A DNA stretch of 64,000 bases from Halomonas litopenaei (GTDB lineage: Bacteria > Pseudomonadota > Gammaproteobacteria > Pseudomonadales > Halomonadaceae). Positions 54,935 through 63,659 of the stretch are shown here, in pieces. The notes below the pieces were generated by a model, which was given only the letters and a program-made list of their open reading frames with translations, was not told where the DNA came from and did no database searches. The stretch spans positions 1 through 64,000 of the forward strand of contig NZ_PXNS01000006.1 of assembly GCF_003045775.1 (NCBI RefSeq). Reading direction: 5' to 3'. Numbering within the stretch: position 1 is the stretch's first letter; the number at the start of each line of letters is the position of its first letter. Position numbers and translations under genes: made by a program.

Positions 54935-55912
54935 ATGAAATCCCAAACCCTTCTTTTCAGTGCAGTGATCGCCGCGGTGGCGGCGAGTCCGAGCATGGCC
55001 GCCGACGACCAGAGTGACTGGCCCCAGAGTGTCACCATCGGCACCGGTAGCCAGGGCGCCACCTACTACATCTACGGCAGCGGCTGGGGCAACCTGGTCG
55101 GTGAGCGCACCGGCATCTCGTTCGGCGCCGAGGTCACCGGTGGCCCGGTACAGAACGTCACCATGGTGCAGATGGGCGAGCACGAGTTCGGCATGGTCAC
55201 CATGGGACCGGCCTACCAGGCCTGGCAGGGCAACAGCAAGCTGGCTCCGGGGGTCGAGCACACCGACGTGCGCGCAGTCTTCCCGATGTACCAGACGGCG
55301 CTGCAGGTGATCGCGCTCGAGGACTCGGGCATCGACTCCATCGATGACCTCGACGGCAAGACCGTCGGTATCGGGCCGGCCGGTGGTACCGGCGATCTGT
55401 ATTTCCCGCAGATCTTCGACAAGCTCGGGATCGAGGCAGATACCCGCAACGGCGGCGCTGCCGACCAGGCCGGTCAGGTCCAGGATGGCCTGCTCGATGC
55501 GTTCGCCTTCGCCTCGGGGATTCCGGTATCGGCGTTCAGTCAGCTGGAAGCCCAGGCCGACGTCAACATCTTCTCGTTCTCGCCGGAGGAGAGTGAGCAG
55601 TTCCTCGAGGACTTCCCGGCACTCAGCGCCTCGTCGATCCCGGCCAGCGCCTATCAGTCGCTGGACGAGCCGACACCGGCGGTGTCGATCTGGAACTTCG
55701 CCATCACCCACAAGGACATGCCGGAGGGACTGGTCTACGAGGTCACCAAGGCCGTGATGGAAGAGCATGAGCGCATGCTCAAGGTCCATGGCTCGGCCAA
55801 GGAGACGCTGCCGGAAAACTTCTCCCAGAACAGCTTCATGCCCTGGCATCCGGGCGCCGTGCGCTGGTTCGAGGAGAACGGCTACGACATCCCGGACGAT
55901 CTGGAAGGCTGA
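54935..55912 (+). CDS. TAXI-family TRAP transporter solute receptor
   Basis: 325 residues. Signal peptide 1-22 (SMAA-DD). TAXI signatures: VTIGTGSQGATYYIYGSGWGNLV, VTGGPVQNVTMVQMGEHEFGMVTMGPAYQAW, GKTVGIGPAGGTGDLYFPQIF and GLLDAFAFASGIPVSAF. The receptor supplies the fused TRAP permease next door. AAGGAG precedes the ATG at 54935. Confidence 0.95.
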   Translation: MKSQTLLFSAVIAAVAASPSMAADDQSDWPQSVTIGTGSQGATYYIYGSGWGNLVGERTGISFGAEVTGGPVQNVTMVQMGEHEFGMVTMGPAYQAWQGNSKLAPGVEHTDVRAVFPMYQTALQVIALEDSGIDSIDDLDGKTVGIGPAGGTGDLYFPQIFDKLGIEADTRNGGAADQAGQVQDGLLDAFAFASGIPVSAFSQLEAQADVNIFSFSPEESEQFLEDFPALSASSIPASAYQSLDEPTPAVSIWNFAITHKDMPEGLVYEVTKAVMEEHERMLKVHGSAKETLPENFSQNSFMPWHPGAVRWFEENGYDIPDDLEG

Positions 55913-55924
55913 AGTGCTATGGCG

Positions 55925-55945
55925 CCGGCCGTCTGAGACGGTCGG
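55925..55945. other. Hairpin between TAXI receptor and permease genes
   Basis: A 9-bp stem CCGGCCGTC/GACGGTCGG (one G-U) with TGA loop, 13 bases after the receptor stop. It parallels the hairpin after tctC at 34754, suggesting receptor mRNA stabilisation. Confidence 0.5.
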
Positions 55946-56009
55946 CCCTTGAAGCTCGTGAGCCGGGGTCCGCCAGGGCCTCGGCCCTCGTGACCTGAGG
56001 TACAGCGAG

Positions 56010-58196
56010 ATGACAACGACAAGACAACCGGAGCCCGCCGACGAGGTGGCTCCGCTTCAGACGGTGGTGGCGGATGGCGCCGACGAGCTGCCCCGTGCCC
56101 ACAACGAGCGCGTCCTCGGCGGGCTGGTCGGCAGGACAGTGATGCTCGGCTGCGTGCTGTTTACCGCGATGCACCTCTACGCGCTGAATATCGCGCCGAT
56201 CGAGACCTGGACCTTTCGCATTCTGCACATCGCCGGTGGACTGATGGTCGGCTTCGCCATCACCGCAGCGATGTCGGTGGACCCTGAAGGCGGGGCCGGC
56301 AAGGGCTCAAGGCCAGCAGGACTCGAACGCCTCGCTGCGCTGATCACGGCACTCGCCAGTGGCTACGCGGGCGCCTGCGCGCTGGCCCTGTGGGGGCTGA
56401 GTGAAGGCCCTGGTGTGGCGGTGACCAACTGGCTGCCGCTGCATCTGGCGGTGGCGCTGGCGATCGCCAGCGTGGCGGGGGTGGTATCGAGCTGGTGCTT
56501 TCCCAGTCGTGGTGATCGCATTCACTGGCCGGATCTGGCGCTGATGGTATCGGCGCTGGTGGTGGCGGCCTTTCTGATCTTCGTACTGGGACGCTGGCGC
56601 ATGGCGGCGGGCACTCCGCTGGTGGGCACGCCTGAACTGCTGGTCTCGGCCAGTGGGGTGCTGTTGATCATGGAGCTGACCCGGCGTATCGCCGGTCTGG
56701 CGCTGATCGCCATCACCAGTGTCTTCCTGCTCTACGCCTTTGCCGGGCCCTACCTGCCGGGCATCCTCGAACATGACGGCTACACGGCCAAGCGCTTCTT
56801 CACCTACCTGTACACCGACAGCGGGGTGCTGGGGCCGACCACAGCGGTGTCGTCCACCTACATCATCCTGTTCATCACCTTCGCCGCCTTTCTGCAGGCC
56901 TCCAAGGTCGGGGACTACTTCGTCAACTTCGCCTTCGCCGTGGCCGGGCGTTCGCGCGGTGGCCCGGCCAAGGTGGCGGTATTCGCCTCGGGGCTGATGG
57001 GCATGATCAACGGCACCTCGGCGGGCAATGTGGTGGCCACCGGCTCGCTGACCATCCCGTTGATGAAGCGGGTGGGCTACCATCCGCTCAGCGCGGGCGG
57101 CATCGAAGCGGCAGCCTCCACCGGTGGCCAGATCGTGCCACCGATCATGGGCGCCGGCGCCTTTATCATGGCCGAGATCACCGGCATCCCCTATACCGAG
57201 ATCGCCTTCGCCGCGCTGATTCCGGCGGCGCTGTACTTCCTCGCCATCTATCTGATGGTGGACCTGGAAGCCCGACGCGACGGCATGCAGGGTCTGCCCA
57301 AGGACCAGTTGCCGCTGGTCACCGAGATGCTCAAGCGGGTCTATCTGTTCCTGCCGATCATCATCCTGATCACCACCCTGTTCATGGGCTATTCGGTGAT
57401 CCGTGCCGGCACCCTGGCGATGGCCAGCGCCGCCGTGGTGTCCTGGCTGACGCCGCACTGGATGGGGCCCAAGGCCTTGCTGCGGGCGCTGGAACTGGGG
57501 GCCCGAATGTCGGTGCCCTTGATCGCAGTGTGCGCCTGTGCCGGCATCATCGTCGGCGTGATCTCGCTGACCGGCGTCGGTGCGCGCTTTGCCTCCATGC
57601 TGCTGGGGCTGGCCGACACCAGCCACTTCCTGGCGCTGTTCTTCGCCATGTGCATCTCGATTCTGCTTGGCATGGGCATGCCGACCACGGCGGCCTACGC
57701 GGTGGCGGCGTCGGTGGTGGCGCCGGGGCTTCAGCAGATCGGTATCTCGCCGCTGGTGTCACACTTCTTCGTGTTCTACTACGCGGTTCTGTCCGCGATC
57801 ACGCCACCAGTGGCGCTGGCCGGCTACGCGGCGGCGGCGATCTCCAACACCAATGCGCTGAAGACCGCGGCCACTTCGTTCAAGTTCGGCCTGGCGGCGT
57901 TCATCGTGCCCTTCATGTTCTTCTACAGCCCCGAGCTTCTGATGCAGGGGACCTGGTGGGCGATCCTGAGGGTGGCGATCACCGCCGGTATCGGCATCTA
58001 TCTGCTGGCGGCGGCGCTTCAGGGCTATTTCCTGGCGGCTCCGGCGAATCTGCTCCAGCGTGTGGTGCTGGGGGCAGCCGCCCTGGCGATGATCTCCGGT
58101 GGCCTCGTCACCGACGTGATCGGCCTGGGACTGGGCGCGGCGATCTGGGGCGTGCAACGCTGGCGCCACAAGAGCGCCGGTACGTTGCCTTCCTGA
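56010..58196 (+). CDS. TRAP transporter fused 4TM/12TM permease
   Basis: 728 residues. A DctQ-like small part (about 45-190) is followed by a DctM-like part (about 215-710). Visible DctM motifs: VAVFASGLMGMINGTSAGNVVATGSLTIPLMKRVGY, AASTGGQIVPPIMGAGAFIMAEITGIPY, GMGMPTTAAYAVAA and SAITPPVALAGYAAAAISNTNALKTAATSFKFGLAAFIVPFMF. TAXI systems use this fused design. Carries dicarboxylates, glutamate or similar acids by Na+ symport; the link with DmlA suggests D-malate or tartrate (inference). Confidence 0.95.
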   Translation: MTTTRQPEPADEVAPLQTVVADGADELPRAHNERVLGGLVGRTVMLGCVLFTAMHLYALNIAPIETWTFRILHIAGGLMVGFAITAAMSVDPEGGAGKGSRPAGLERLAALITALASGYAGACALALWGLSEGPGVAVTNWLPLHLAVALAIASVAGVVSSWCFPSRGDRIHWPDLALMVSALVVAAFLIFVLGRWRMAAGTPLVGTPELLVSASGVLLIMELTRRIAGLALIAITSVFLLYAFAGPYLPGILEHDGYTAKRFFTYLYTDSGVLGPTTAVSSTYIILFITFAAFLQASKVGDYFVNFAFAVAGRSRGGPAKVAVFASGLMGMINGTSAGNVVATGSLTIPLMKRVGYHPLSAGGIEAAASTGGQIVPPIMGAGAFIMAEITGIPYTEIAFAALIPAALYFLAIYLMVDLEARRDGMQGLPKDQLPLVTEMLKRVYLFLPIIILITTLFMGYSVIRAGTLAMASAAVVSWLTPHWMGPKALLRALELGARMSVPLIAVCACAGIIVGVISLTGVGARFASMLLGLADTSHFLALFFAMCISILLGMGMPTTAAYAVAASVVAPGLQQIGISPLVSHFFVFYYAVLSAITPPVALAGYAAAAISNTNALKTAATSFKFGLAAFIVPFMFFYSPELLMQGTWWAILRVAITAGIGIYLLAAALQGYFLAAPANLLQRVVLGAAALAMISGGLVTDVIGLGLGAAIWGVQRWRHKSAGTLPS

Positions 58197-58215
58197 GAAG
58201 CGCAAGGCAGCAAAG

Positions 58216-58244
58216 CCAGGACGCCGCGGTACCTGGCGTCCTGG
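58216..58244. other. Hairpin after the TRAP permease gene
   Basis: Perfect 10-bp stem CCAGGACGCC/GGCGTCCTGG with 9-base loop, 20 bases after the permease stop. It precedes a proper terminator at 58278. Confidence 0.55.
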
Positions 58245-58277
58245 ACCTGAGCGCAAGCCCAGGTGGTAAATCGCGGG

Positions 58278-58304
58278 GAGGCGGCCTACGGGCCGCCTCT
58301 TTTT
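58278..58304 (+). terminator. Rho-independent terminator of the TRAP operon
   Basis: A 9-bp stem GAGGCGGCC/GGCCGCCTC (58278-58286 with 58291-58299), TACG tetraloop, then TTTTT. Strong. Confidence 0.93.
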
Positions 58305-58472
58305 GTGCTACTACCGTTTGCAGACGTGGAGGCTTCCTGTTCAAGCGATGCCTGTTCGCCACTTTTTTTCTCAGCCGCCCAAGGAATCGGCTACCAGCGA
58401 CGTCTTTACATGTAGATGCCCCCCTGTGGGCTGATGTGTATTTCCGAGAGCCCGACCGCGAGGAGCGGCCAC

Positions 58473-59036
58473 TTGTCGATTCAAGAGCCCGAAACCCGGG
58501 CGCCAACGGATGTAGAACTGGTGAAGGGCGCCGCCGGAGGCGAGCGTGAGGCCTTCGCGTGCCTGCTGTCTCGCCACTACGACCGGCTTTATGCGCTGGC
58601 CTGGCGGCTGACCGGCAGCCGCGCCGAGGCCGAGGATCTGACCCAGGACATCTGTCTTGCGTTGCCCGACAAGCTAATCCGCTTCGATGGGCGCGCCGCC
58701 TTTACCACCTGGCTCTATCGGGTCGCGGTCAACGCCGCCCACGATCGCCGCCGGCAGCAGGCCACGCGGCGCAAGGCTGCCGAGGGCTGGGAGGCCTGGG
58801 AGCGTGGCCGACACCAGCGCAATCGACAGCGCGACGATGAACAGCGCTGGCTCGCCAGGGCGATGGCGACGCTATCGACTGACCTGCGTGACACCGTGGC
58901 GCTGTCCCTGGGCGAAGGCATGACCCAGGCGCAGGTGGCCGAGGTGCTGGAGGTTTCAGAAGGTACCGTGGCCTGGCGCATGAGCGAGGTGAAACGACAA
59001 TTGAGCGCGCTGGCCCAGGCGGAGGAGGAAAGATGA
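58473..59036 (+). CDS. ECF-type RNA polymerase sigma factor
   Basis: 187 residues from TTG 58473, chosen because AGGAG (58461-58465) is 7 bases upstream; in-frame ATGs at 58416 and 58434 lack such a site. Region 2 (about 20-85) has [21 protein letters not shown] and [17 protein letters not shown]; region 4 (about 130-185) has [38 protein letters not shown] 4-base ATGA overlap with the vWA gene shows tight coupling. Confidence 0.93.
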   Translation: MSIQEPETRAPTDVELVKGAAGGEREAFACLLSRHYDRLYALAWRLTGSRAEAEDLTQDICLALPDKLIRFDGRAAFTTWLYRVAVNAAHDRRRQQATRRKAAEGWEAWERGRHQRNRQRDDEQRWLARAMATLSTDLRDTVALSLGEGMTQAQVAEVLEVSEGTVAWRMSEVKRQLSALAQAEEER

Positions 59037-61201
59037 GTGATGAGCTGAAGCGCCTCGAACGGGCCTTGTCATCGGCACCCGCGCCGGAGGCGGAGGTGAA
59101 GTCCGGGCATCTAAAGGCGGCGCTTGACCAGTTCGATCAACGTCAGGCCGCCGACCAAGAGTCCAGGGCCGAGCCACGTCTCTCGGGGGAAGGTCGCGAC
59201 GACATCAGGTCGCGGCCGCGTTCACCCCGGAGGGATGCCAGCATGAACCGATCGCTTAGCCACAGCCCGTCACACCGTCGTCCATTGCATCGTCGACCAT
59301 CAGTGGCTGCCGCCGCCTCGCTGGCGGCGTTGTCACTGGGGATTTACCTGCTGTGGCCCCAGGCCCAGGACTTCGACGCCATGACAGGGCCCGAGCCGAG
59401 CCAGGATGCCGAGATGGCCGTCTCGCCACCTCGAACTGCCAGCAAGCCCGAGTCTGCCCCTGAGTCGACCGAGGGCGAACGTCTGGCGATTGTGGCGAGC
59501 AAGACAGGACCGGTGGCAGACCAGATGGCCGGTGACATGCCCCTTGATACGGCCGTCGTGACGGCTGTCGAGACGGAAAGCAAGTCTGCGGGGCAGGTCA
59601 CTCAGTTGGCCGAGGCTCCCAGGCTCTCTGTGTCGCGACCTCCCGGGCTCTCTTCTTCACCATCGACGTCGTTCTCTTCTTCACCATCGACGTCGCTTTC
59701 TCCTTCGACATCGATGGAGATGCGCGGCCTGATGCCGAGTCAGGAGGTCGCACGGATAGCGCCCTTGCCGAGCCCGGGACCTTCGGTCCAGATGCCCACC
59801 GCCTCCTCGGAAGCCTATCCCGAGTTCGACGCCTCGAGTGTCAGGGTGACCGCCGAGACGCCGGTGTCGACCTTCTCGGTGGACGTGGACACGGCAAGCT
59901 ACGCGGTGGTGCGTTCTTCGCTGATGCAGGGGCAGTTGCCGCCGCCCCAGGCGGTGCGTATCGAGGAGATGATCAACTACTTCGGCTACGACTACCCCCA
60001 GCCGGACGCCGAGGCCTTTCGCCCGATGGTCGATGTCTTTGCCTCGCCGTGGAATCCCGAGCGTCAGCTGGTGCGCGTGGCGCTGCAGGGCAGGGCGGCC
60101 ACGCCTGGCCCCCGCTCCCCGGTCAACCTGGTGCTGCTGATCGACACCTCCGGCTCGATGCGCTCGCCAGACAAGCTGCCCTTGCTCAAGCGCTCCATGG
60201 CGCTGTTGCTGGGTGAGCTGAATGACGACGACGAGGTCGCCATCGTCACCTACGCCGGCAGCGCCGGGGTGGCACTGGCACCGACTGAGGCATCGAACAC
60301 AGAGGAGATCATGCAAGCGCTCGAGAGCCTGGCGCCCAGCGGTGGTACCGCCGGCGAAGCCGGCCTGAGCCAGGCCTATCGGCTGGCGGGGCAGATGAAC
60401 GGCGAGGACGAGACGACCCGGGTGCTGCTGGCCACCGACGGCGATTTCAATCTGGGGCTGAGTGATCCCGAGGCGTTAGAGCGCTTTATCGCCGACCGGC
60501 GTGAGGGCGGCGTGTATCTGTCGGTGCTGGGCTTTGGCCGAGGTAATCTCGACGACGCCGTGATGCAGTCGCTGGCCCAGCATGGCAACGGCCAGGCCGC
60601 CTATATCGACAGTCTGGCCGAGGCGCAGAAGGTGCTGGTGGACCAACTGGCGGCGTCGCTCGAGCCCATCGCCAACGACGTCAAGGTGCAGGTCGAATTC
60701 AATCCGGCGCGGGTGCAGGAGTACCGCTTGATCGGCTACGAGACCCGCGCGCTCAGGCGAGAGGACTTCCGCAACGACCGCGTCGATGCCGGCGATATCG
60801 GCGCGGGTCATCAGGTGACGGCGCTCTACGAGATTGCCCCGGTGGGCTCGAGCGCTGCCCTGACCCGGCCATCCCGCTATCAGCAGGGACAGCAAGTGAC
60901 GGGGGGCCAGCATGACGAGCTGGGGCATGTGGCGTTGCGCTACAAGGTGCCGGGGGAGTCGCAAAGCCGCCTGATCGAGACGCCGATCTCGCAAGGCGTG
61001 ACGACAGCCGACAGCGAGGCGTCCTTCGCCGCCGCCATCGCAGGCTTCGGCCAGCTGCTGGGTGACGATCGCTACCTGGGCGACTGGGGTTGGGATGAGG
61101 CTATCGCGCTGGCAGAGGCCAGCAAGGGCAAGGACCGCTACGGCTATCGCGCCGAGGCGGTACGCCTGATGCGCCTGGCCGGCGGACTGTCGGATCGCTG
61201 A
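59033..61201 (+). CDS. Membrane-anchored von Willebrand factor A (YfbK-like) protein, possible sigma regulator
   Basis: 722 residues: a polar 90-residue N-terminus resembling short anti-sigma segments, one transmembrane helix (about 91-108), a long Ser/Pro/Thr linker (about 115-265) and a vWA region. The vWA part carries [17 protein letters not shown] (about 281-297), MIDAS motif DTSGS (371-375), and a DUF3520-like tail. Translation is coupled to the sigma gene (ATGA). If the N-terminus is cytoplasmic, the vWA domain is periplasmic. The linker contains two near-perfect 24-bp tandem repeats at 59651-59698. Could sense envelope stress or act as an assembly factor. Confidence 0.86.
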   Translation: MSDELKRLERALSSAPAPEAEVKSGHLKAALDQFDQRQAADQESRAEPRLSGEGRDDIRSRPRSPRRDASMNRSLSHSPSHRRPLHRRPSVAAAASLAALSLGIYLLWPQAQDFDAMTGPEPSQDAEMAVSPPRTASKPESAPESTEGERLAIVASKTGPVADQMAGDMPLDTAVVTAVETESKSAGQVTQLAEAPRLSVSRPPGLSSSPSTSFSSSPSTSLSPSTSMEMRGLMPSQEVARIAPLPSPGPSVQMPTASSEAYPEFDASSVRVTAETPVSTFSVDVDTASYAVVRSSLMQGQLPPPQAVRIEEMINYFGYDYPQPDAEAFRPMVDVFASPWNPERQLVRVALQGRAATPGPRSPVNLVLLIDTSGSMRSPDKLPLLKRSMALLLGELNDDDEVAIVTYAGSAGVALAPTEASNTEEIMQALESLAPSGGTAGEAGLSQAYRLAGQMNGEDETTRVLLATDGDFNLGLSDPEALERFIADRREGGVYLSVLGFGRGNLDDAVMQSLAQHGNGQAAYIDSLAEAQKVLVDQLAASLEPIANDVKVQVEFNPARVQEYRLIGYETRALRREDFRNDRVDAGDIGAGHQVTALYEIAPVGSSAALTRPSRYQQGQQVTGGQHDELGHVALRYKVPGESQSRLIETPISQGVTTADSEASFAAAIAGFGQLLGDDRYLGDWGWDEAIALAEASKGKDRYGYRAEAVRLMRLAGGLSDR

Positions 61202-61254
61202 GTTTCTGCGCTACGCTTGAATGCATCATCTATTTCTTGTTCAGGAGAGAGTGT

Positions 61255-62289
61255 ATGGCCAAGGCGCTGGGACAACGGCGGCTGGGGACGGTGCTTGAAG
61301 CGGTCATCCTTGAGATGCTCGATGACGCTCGTCAGGCCTATCCGCGCATCCAGGACCCCGAGGACAGCGAAGGGCTGCACGACTTTCGGGTGGCCTTGAG
61401 GCGCCTGCGCAGCACCATTAAGGAGTTTGGCGATCAGCCGGGGTTTGCGATCGACAAGGCGCTGTTGCGCCAGTTGACGGCGCTGGCGCGAGCCACCAAC
61501 GACGCTCGCGACGGTGAGGTGATGCTGGCCTGGCTCGATAGCGTGGCCGAGTCGACGGGAGCGCCGGAGCGGGGTGCCATCGGCTGGTGGCGGGAACGCC
61601 TGGCGGCTCAGGTGGAACAGGAGTACGCCTCCATCGACGCCAGTGTGGCGGGGTTTCCGCTGCTCGACACCCGCCTGCGCGAGGCTGCCGGCAAGGCCGC
61701 TCTCAAGGACAAGGGCAAAGACAAGGACAGCAAGAAGAAGGACAAGAACAAGGACAAGAAAAAAGGCAGCAACAAGGCCGGCAAGGAGCCTCGGTTTGGT
61801 GACGCCTCGGCCCAGGTGCTGGCCCGGCTTGGTGAGGGCTGGCTTGAGGAACTCGCCGCGGTAAAAGGGCGCGAGGAAGAAGAGACGCTGCACCGGCCGC
61901 GTATCACCGGCAAGCGACTGCGCTATCTGCTGCGTCCCTGGCGGGAACAGGGCGAGGTCTTCGCCGAGCTCGAGGAAGAGCTGAAGACCTTTCAGGATGC
62001 CTTTGGCGATCTCCACGACGACCTGGTGAGGGGCGACGTGCTGACCACGGCGGCGCTCTTGCACACCGAGGAAGAAACCCTGGATCGTCTGGAGGCAGCA
62101 CTCGAGCAGGCCTCACCCAGGGCCACCGCGCCTCGCCACCTGCGCGGTTTCATGCTGCTGCATGCGCATCACGAGGCGCAGACAGAGCAGAACCTCAAAC
62201 GGGTGCAGGCGCTATGTCGCAAGCCGCGCCTGGAGCGTCTCGAGGCCAGGATCAATGAGGCCGTGACACTGATGAAGGCTCCGCAATAG
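61255..62289 (+). CDS. CHAD-domain protein with lysine-rich insert
   Basis: 344 residues. The CHAD helices with the basic motif LHDFRVALRRLRSTIKEF (about 41-58) and its second copy HRPRITGKRLRYLLRPW (about 223-239) fit polyphosphate-binding CHAD proteins. Between the halves (about 147-179) is a tract in which 14 of 28 residues from 151 are Lys, with Asp, Ser and Asn, encoded by AAGGAC-like repeats. CHAD proteins normally lack such a tract. GTTCAGGAGAGAG precedes the ATG at 61255. It lies 53 bp after the vWA gene. Confidence 0.9.
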   Translation: MAKALGQRRLGTVLEAVILEMLDDARQAYPRIQDPEDSEGLHDFRVALRRLRSTIKEFGDQPGFAIDKALLRQLTALARATNDARDGEVMLAWLDSVAESTGAPERGAIGWWRERLAAQVEQEYASIDASVAGFPLLDTRLREAAGKAALKDKGKDKDSKKKDKNKDKKKGSNKAGKEPRFGDASAQVLARLGEGWLEELAAVKGREEEETLHRPRITGKRLRYLLRPWREQGEVFAELEEELKTFQDAFGDLHDDLVRGDVLTTAALLHTEEETLDRLEAALEQASPRATAPRHLRGFMLLHAHHEAQTEQNLKRVQALCRKPRLERLEARINEAVTLMKAPQ

Positions 62290-62351
62290 CGCTGAAAAAG
62301 ACCCAGGGCGGCCCTGAGGGCGCGCCCGAGAACAAGCCTCGGGCCGTTCAA

Positions 62352-63086
62352 TCAGGCCAGGCGCTGTTCGATCTCCTTCCACAGGCTGGTGTAGGCGCGG
62401 CACGCTGGGGTATAGGGGGCAAAGTGGCGTACTGGGGCGCGCTCAAGCCCCATGCGCTCGACCGCACTGGCCGCCGGGATGACGCTGGACAGCCGCAGCG
62501 GCCAGCGCTTGCCGAAGCTTTCCATCACCTCGCGATGCATGGTGCGGCGCCGATCGGCCAGGGTGATGAAGGGCCACAGCGGGCAGACCAGATCCTGGTC
62601 GTCGAGGAAGGTCTCGAGTTGCTCCAGGGTGCGTAGCGAAAGGGTGGAAGGCACCACCGGCACCAGCAGGGCGTCGACGCTGGTGAACATGTTCTCTGAC
62701 ATGTGGGACAGCGTCGGTGGGCAGTCCAGGATGACCAGATCGTACTCGTCGCGTACCTTGCCGAGGATCTGACGCAGATGACTGGAGCCATGATGCTCGA
62801 GCAGCTGGTCCATCTCGCGGGAGTCCAGCGAGGCCGGCAGCACATCGAGGCCATCCACGTTGGTCGAGCGGATGACCTTGTTGAAGGCCGCCTTGCCTTT
62901 CACCAGCTTCTCGACGCCACCGCGGATCTTGGGCTTGATCTTCAGATAGAACGTCGTTGCCGCCTGGGGATCTAGGTCCCACAGCAGCACCCTGTGGCCA
63001 CAGGCGGCGGCTTCGCAGGCTAGATTGACCGCCGACGCCGTCTTGCCCACGCCCCCCTTGATGCTGTAAAGCGACAACATCCGCAT
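62352..63086 (-). CDS. ParA-family ATPase (orphan)
   Basis: 244 residues. Deviant Walker A KGGVGKT (10-16), LLWDLDPQAATTFYL (about 34-48), Walker B-like YDLVILDCPPTLSHMSENMF (about 115-134). Length matches ParA/Soj/MinD-like partition ATPases. No parB, parS-like repeat, replication or chemotaxis gene is near, so it may act in positioning another complex. Start 63086 is MRMLSLYSIK; an ATG two codons in is possible. Confidence 0.93.
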   Translation of the reverse strand: MRMLSLYSIKGGVGKTASAVNLACEAAACGHRVLLWDLDPQAATTFYLKIKPKIRGGVEKLVKGKAAFNKVIRSTNVDGLDVLPASLDSREMDQLLEHHGSSHLRQILGKVRDEYDLVILDCPPTLSHMSENMFTSVDALLVPVVPSTLSLRTLEQLETFLDDQDLVCPLWPFITLADRRRTMHREVMESFGKRWPLRLSSVIPAASAVERMGLERAPVRHFAPYTPACRAYTSLWKEIEQRLA

Positions 63087-63223
63087 CGCAATTCGCCCCG
63101 TGAATTTGATGAACTAGAACAACGACTTTAGCACAGCTTTGTGCAGTGAATGGCGTTGTTCGCCAGGGGATATTGACGTTGTTTTGTATACGGTCTTGGT
63201 AGTCGCTGCAACAACAACCTTTC

Positions 63224-63298
63224 TTGGCTGAAGGTTGGGGCGCTGAAGGTCTGGGCGCAGAGGGGCTGGGCGCAGAGGGGCTGGGTGCTGTAGGGCCG
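63224..63298 (+). repeat. Five tandem 15-bp repeats
   Basis: Units start at 63224, 63239, 63254, 63269 and 63284. Units three and four are identical (GGCGCAGAGGGGCTG); the outer ones diverge. Read in one plus-strand frame they give AEGWG-AEGLG-AEGLG-AEGLG-AVGPD, but no convincing gene surrounds it. They lie between a leftward YqjK-like gene and the ParA promoter. Confidence 0.88.
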
Positions 63299-63321
63299 GA
63301 CAGTGAGGGGGCGGTGTCCTG

Positions 63322-63621
63322 TCAGCGCTTGACCAGGCGCCTGACGCGCTGGATGGCGAGGCCGGTCACCACCAGCTTGCGACCCCAGCGAGCCAGTCGG
63401 CCGGGGTGGCGCAGCACGGGAATCAGCGCCGTGCCGGCGGCAAGCAGGGCCGGCGTGCGATAGCGACTGAGGGCCTGCCAGCCGGCGTCGATGCGCTCTC
63501 CGGCAAGATGGAAACGGCGCGAGGCCAGCAGGATGTCCAGCCGCTGCTGTTCGATGGTGGCCTCGAGTTCGGCCTTGCGCTCGGCGCGAGAGGGGCTCGC
63601 ACGGCGGTCATCGCGGCTCAT
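63322..63621 (-). CDS. YqjK-like small protein
   Basis: 99 residues from ATG 63621 (AGGGAG ribosome site); a start at 63663 would overlap the upstream stop as ATGA and add 14 residues. Core AERKAELEATIEQQRLDILLASRRF matches the E. coli YqjK pattern (RxQL...QQQRxDL), followed by a hydrophobic helix (TPALLAAGTALIPVL) and basic C-terminus. Function unknown; normally sits in a yqjD-yqjE-yqjK group linked to ribosome/membrane stress responses. Confidence 0.8.
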   Translation of the reverse strand: MSRDDRRASPSRAERKAELEATIEQQRLDILLASRRFHLAGERIDAGWQALSRYRTPALLAAGTALIPVLRHPGRLARWGRKLVVTGLAIQRVRRLVKR

Positions 63622-63659
63622 GGCATTGCTCCCTGACGTGTCGGCAGAAAGATGGCGGC

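Noticed and set aside
63224..63463. A small gene translating the AEGLG repeats
   Set aside because: It starts at TTG without a ribosome site, and after the repeats the frame runs antisense to the YqjK-like gene; only the repeat is interesting.
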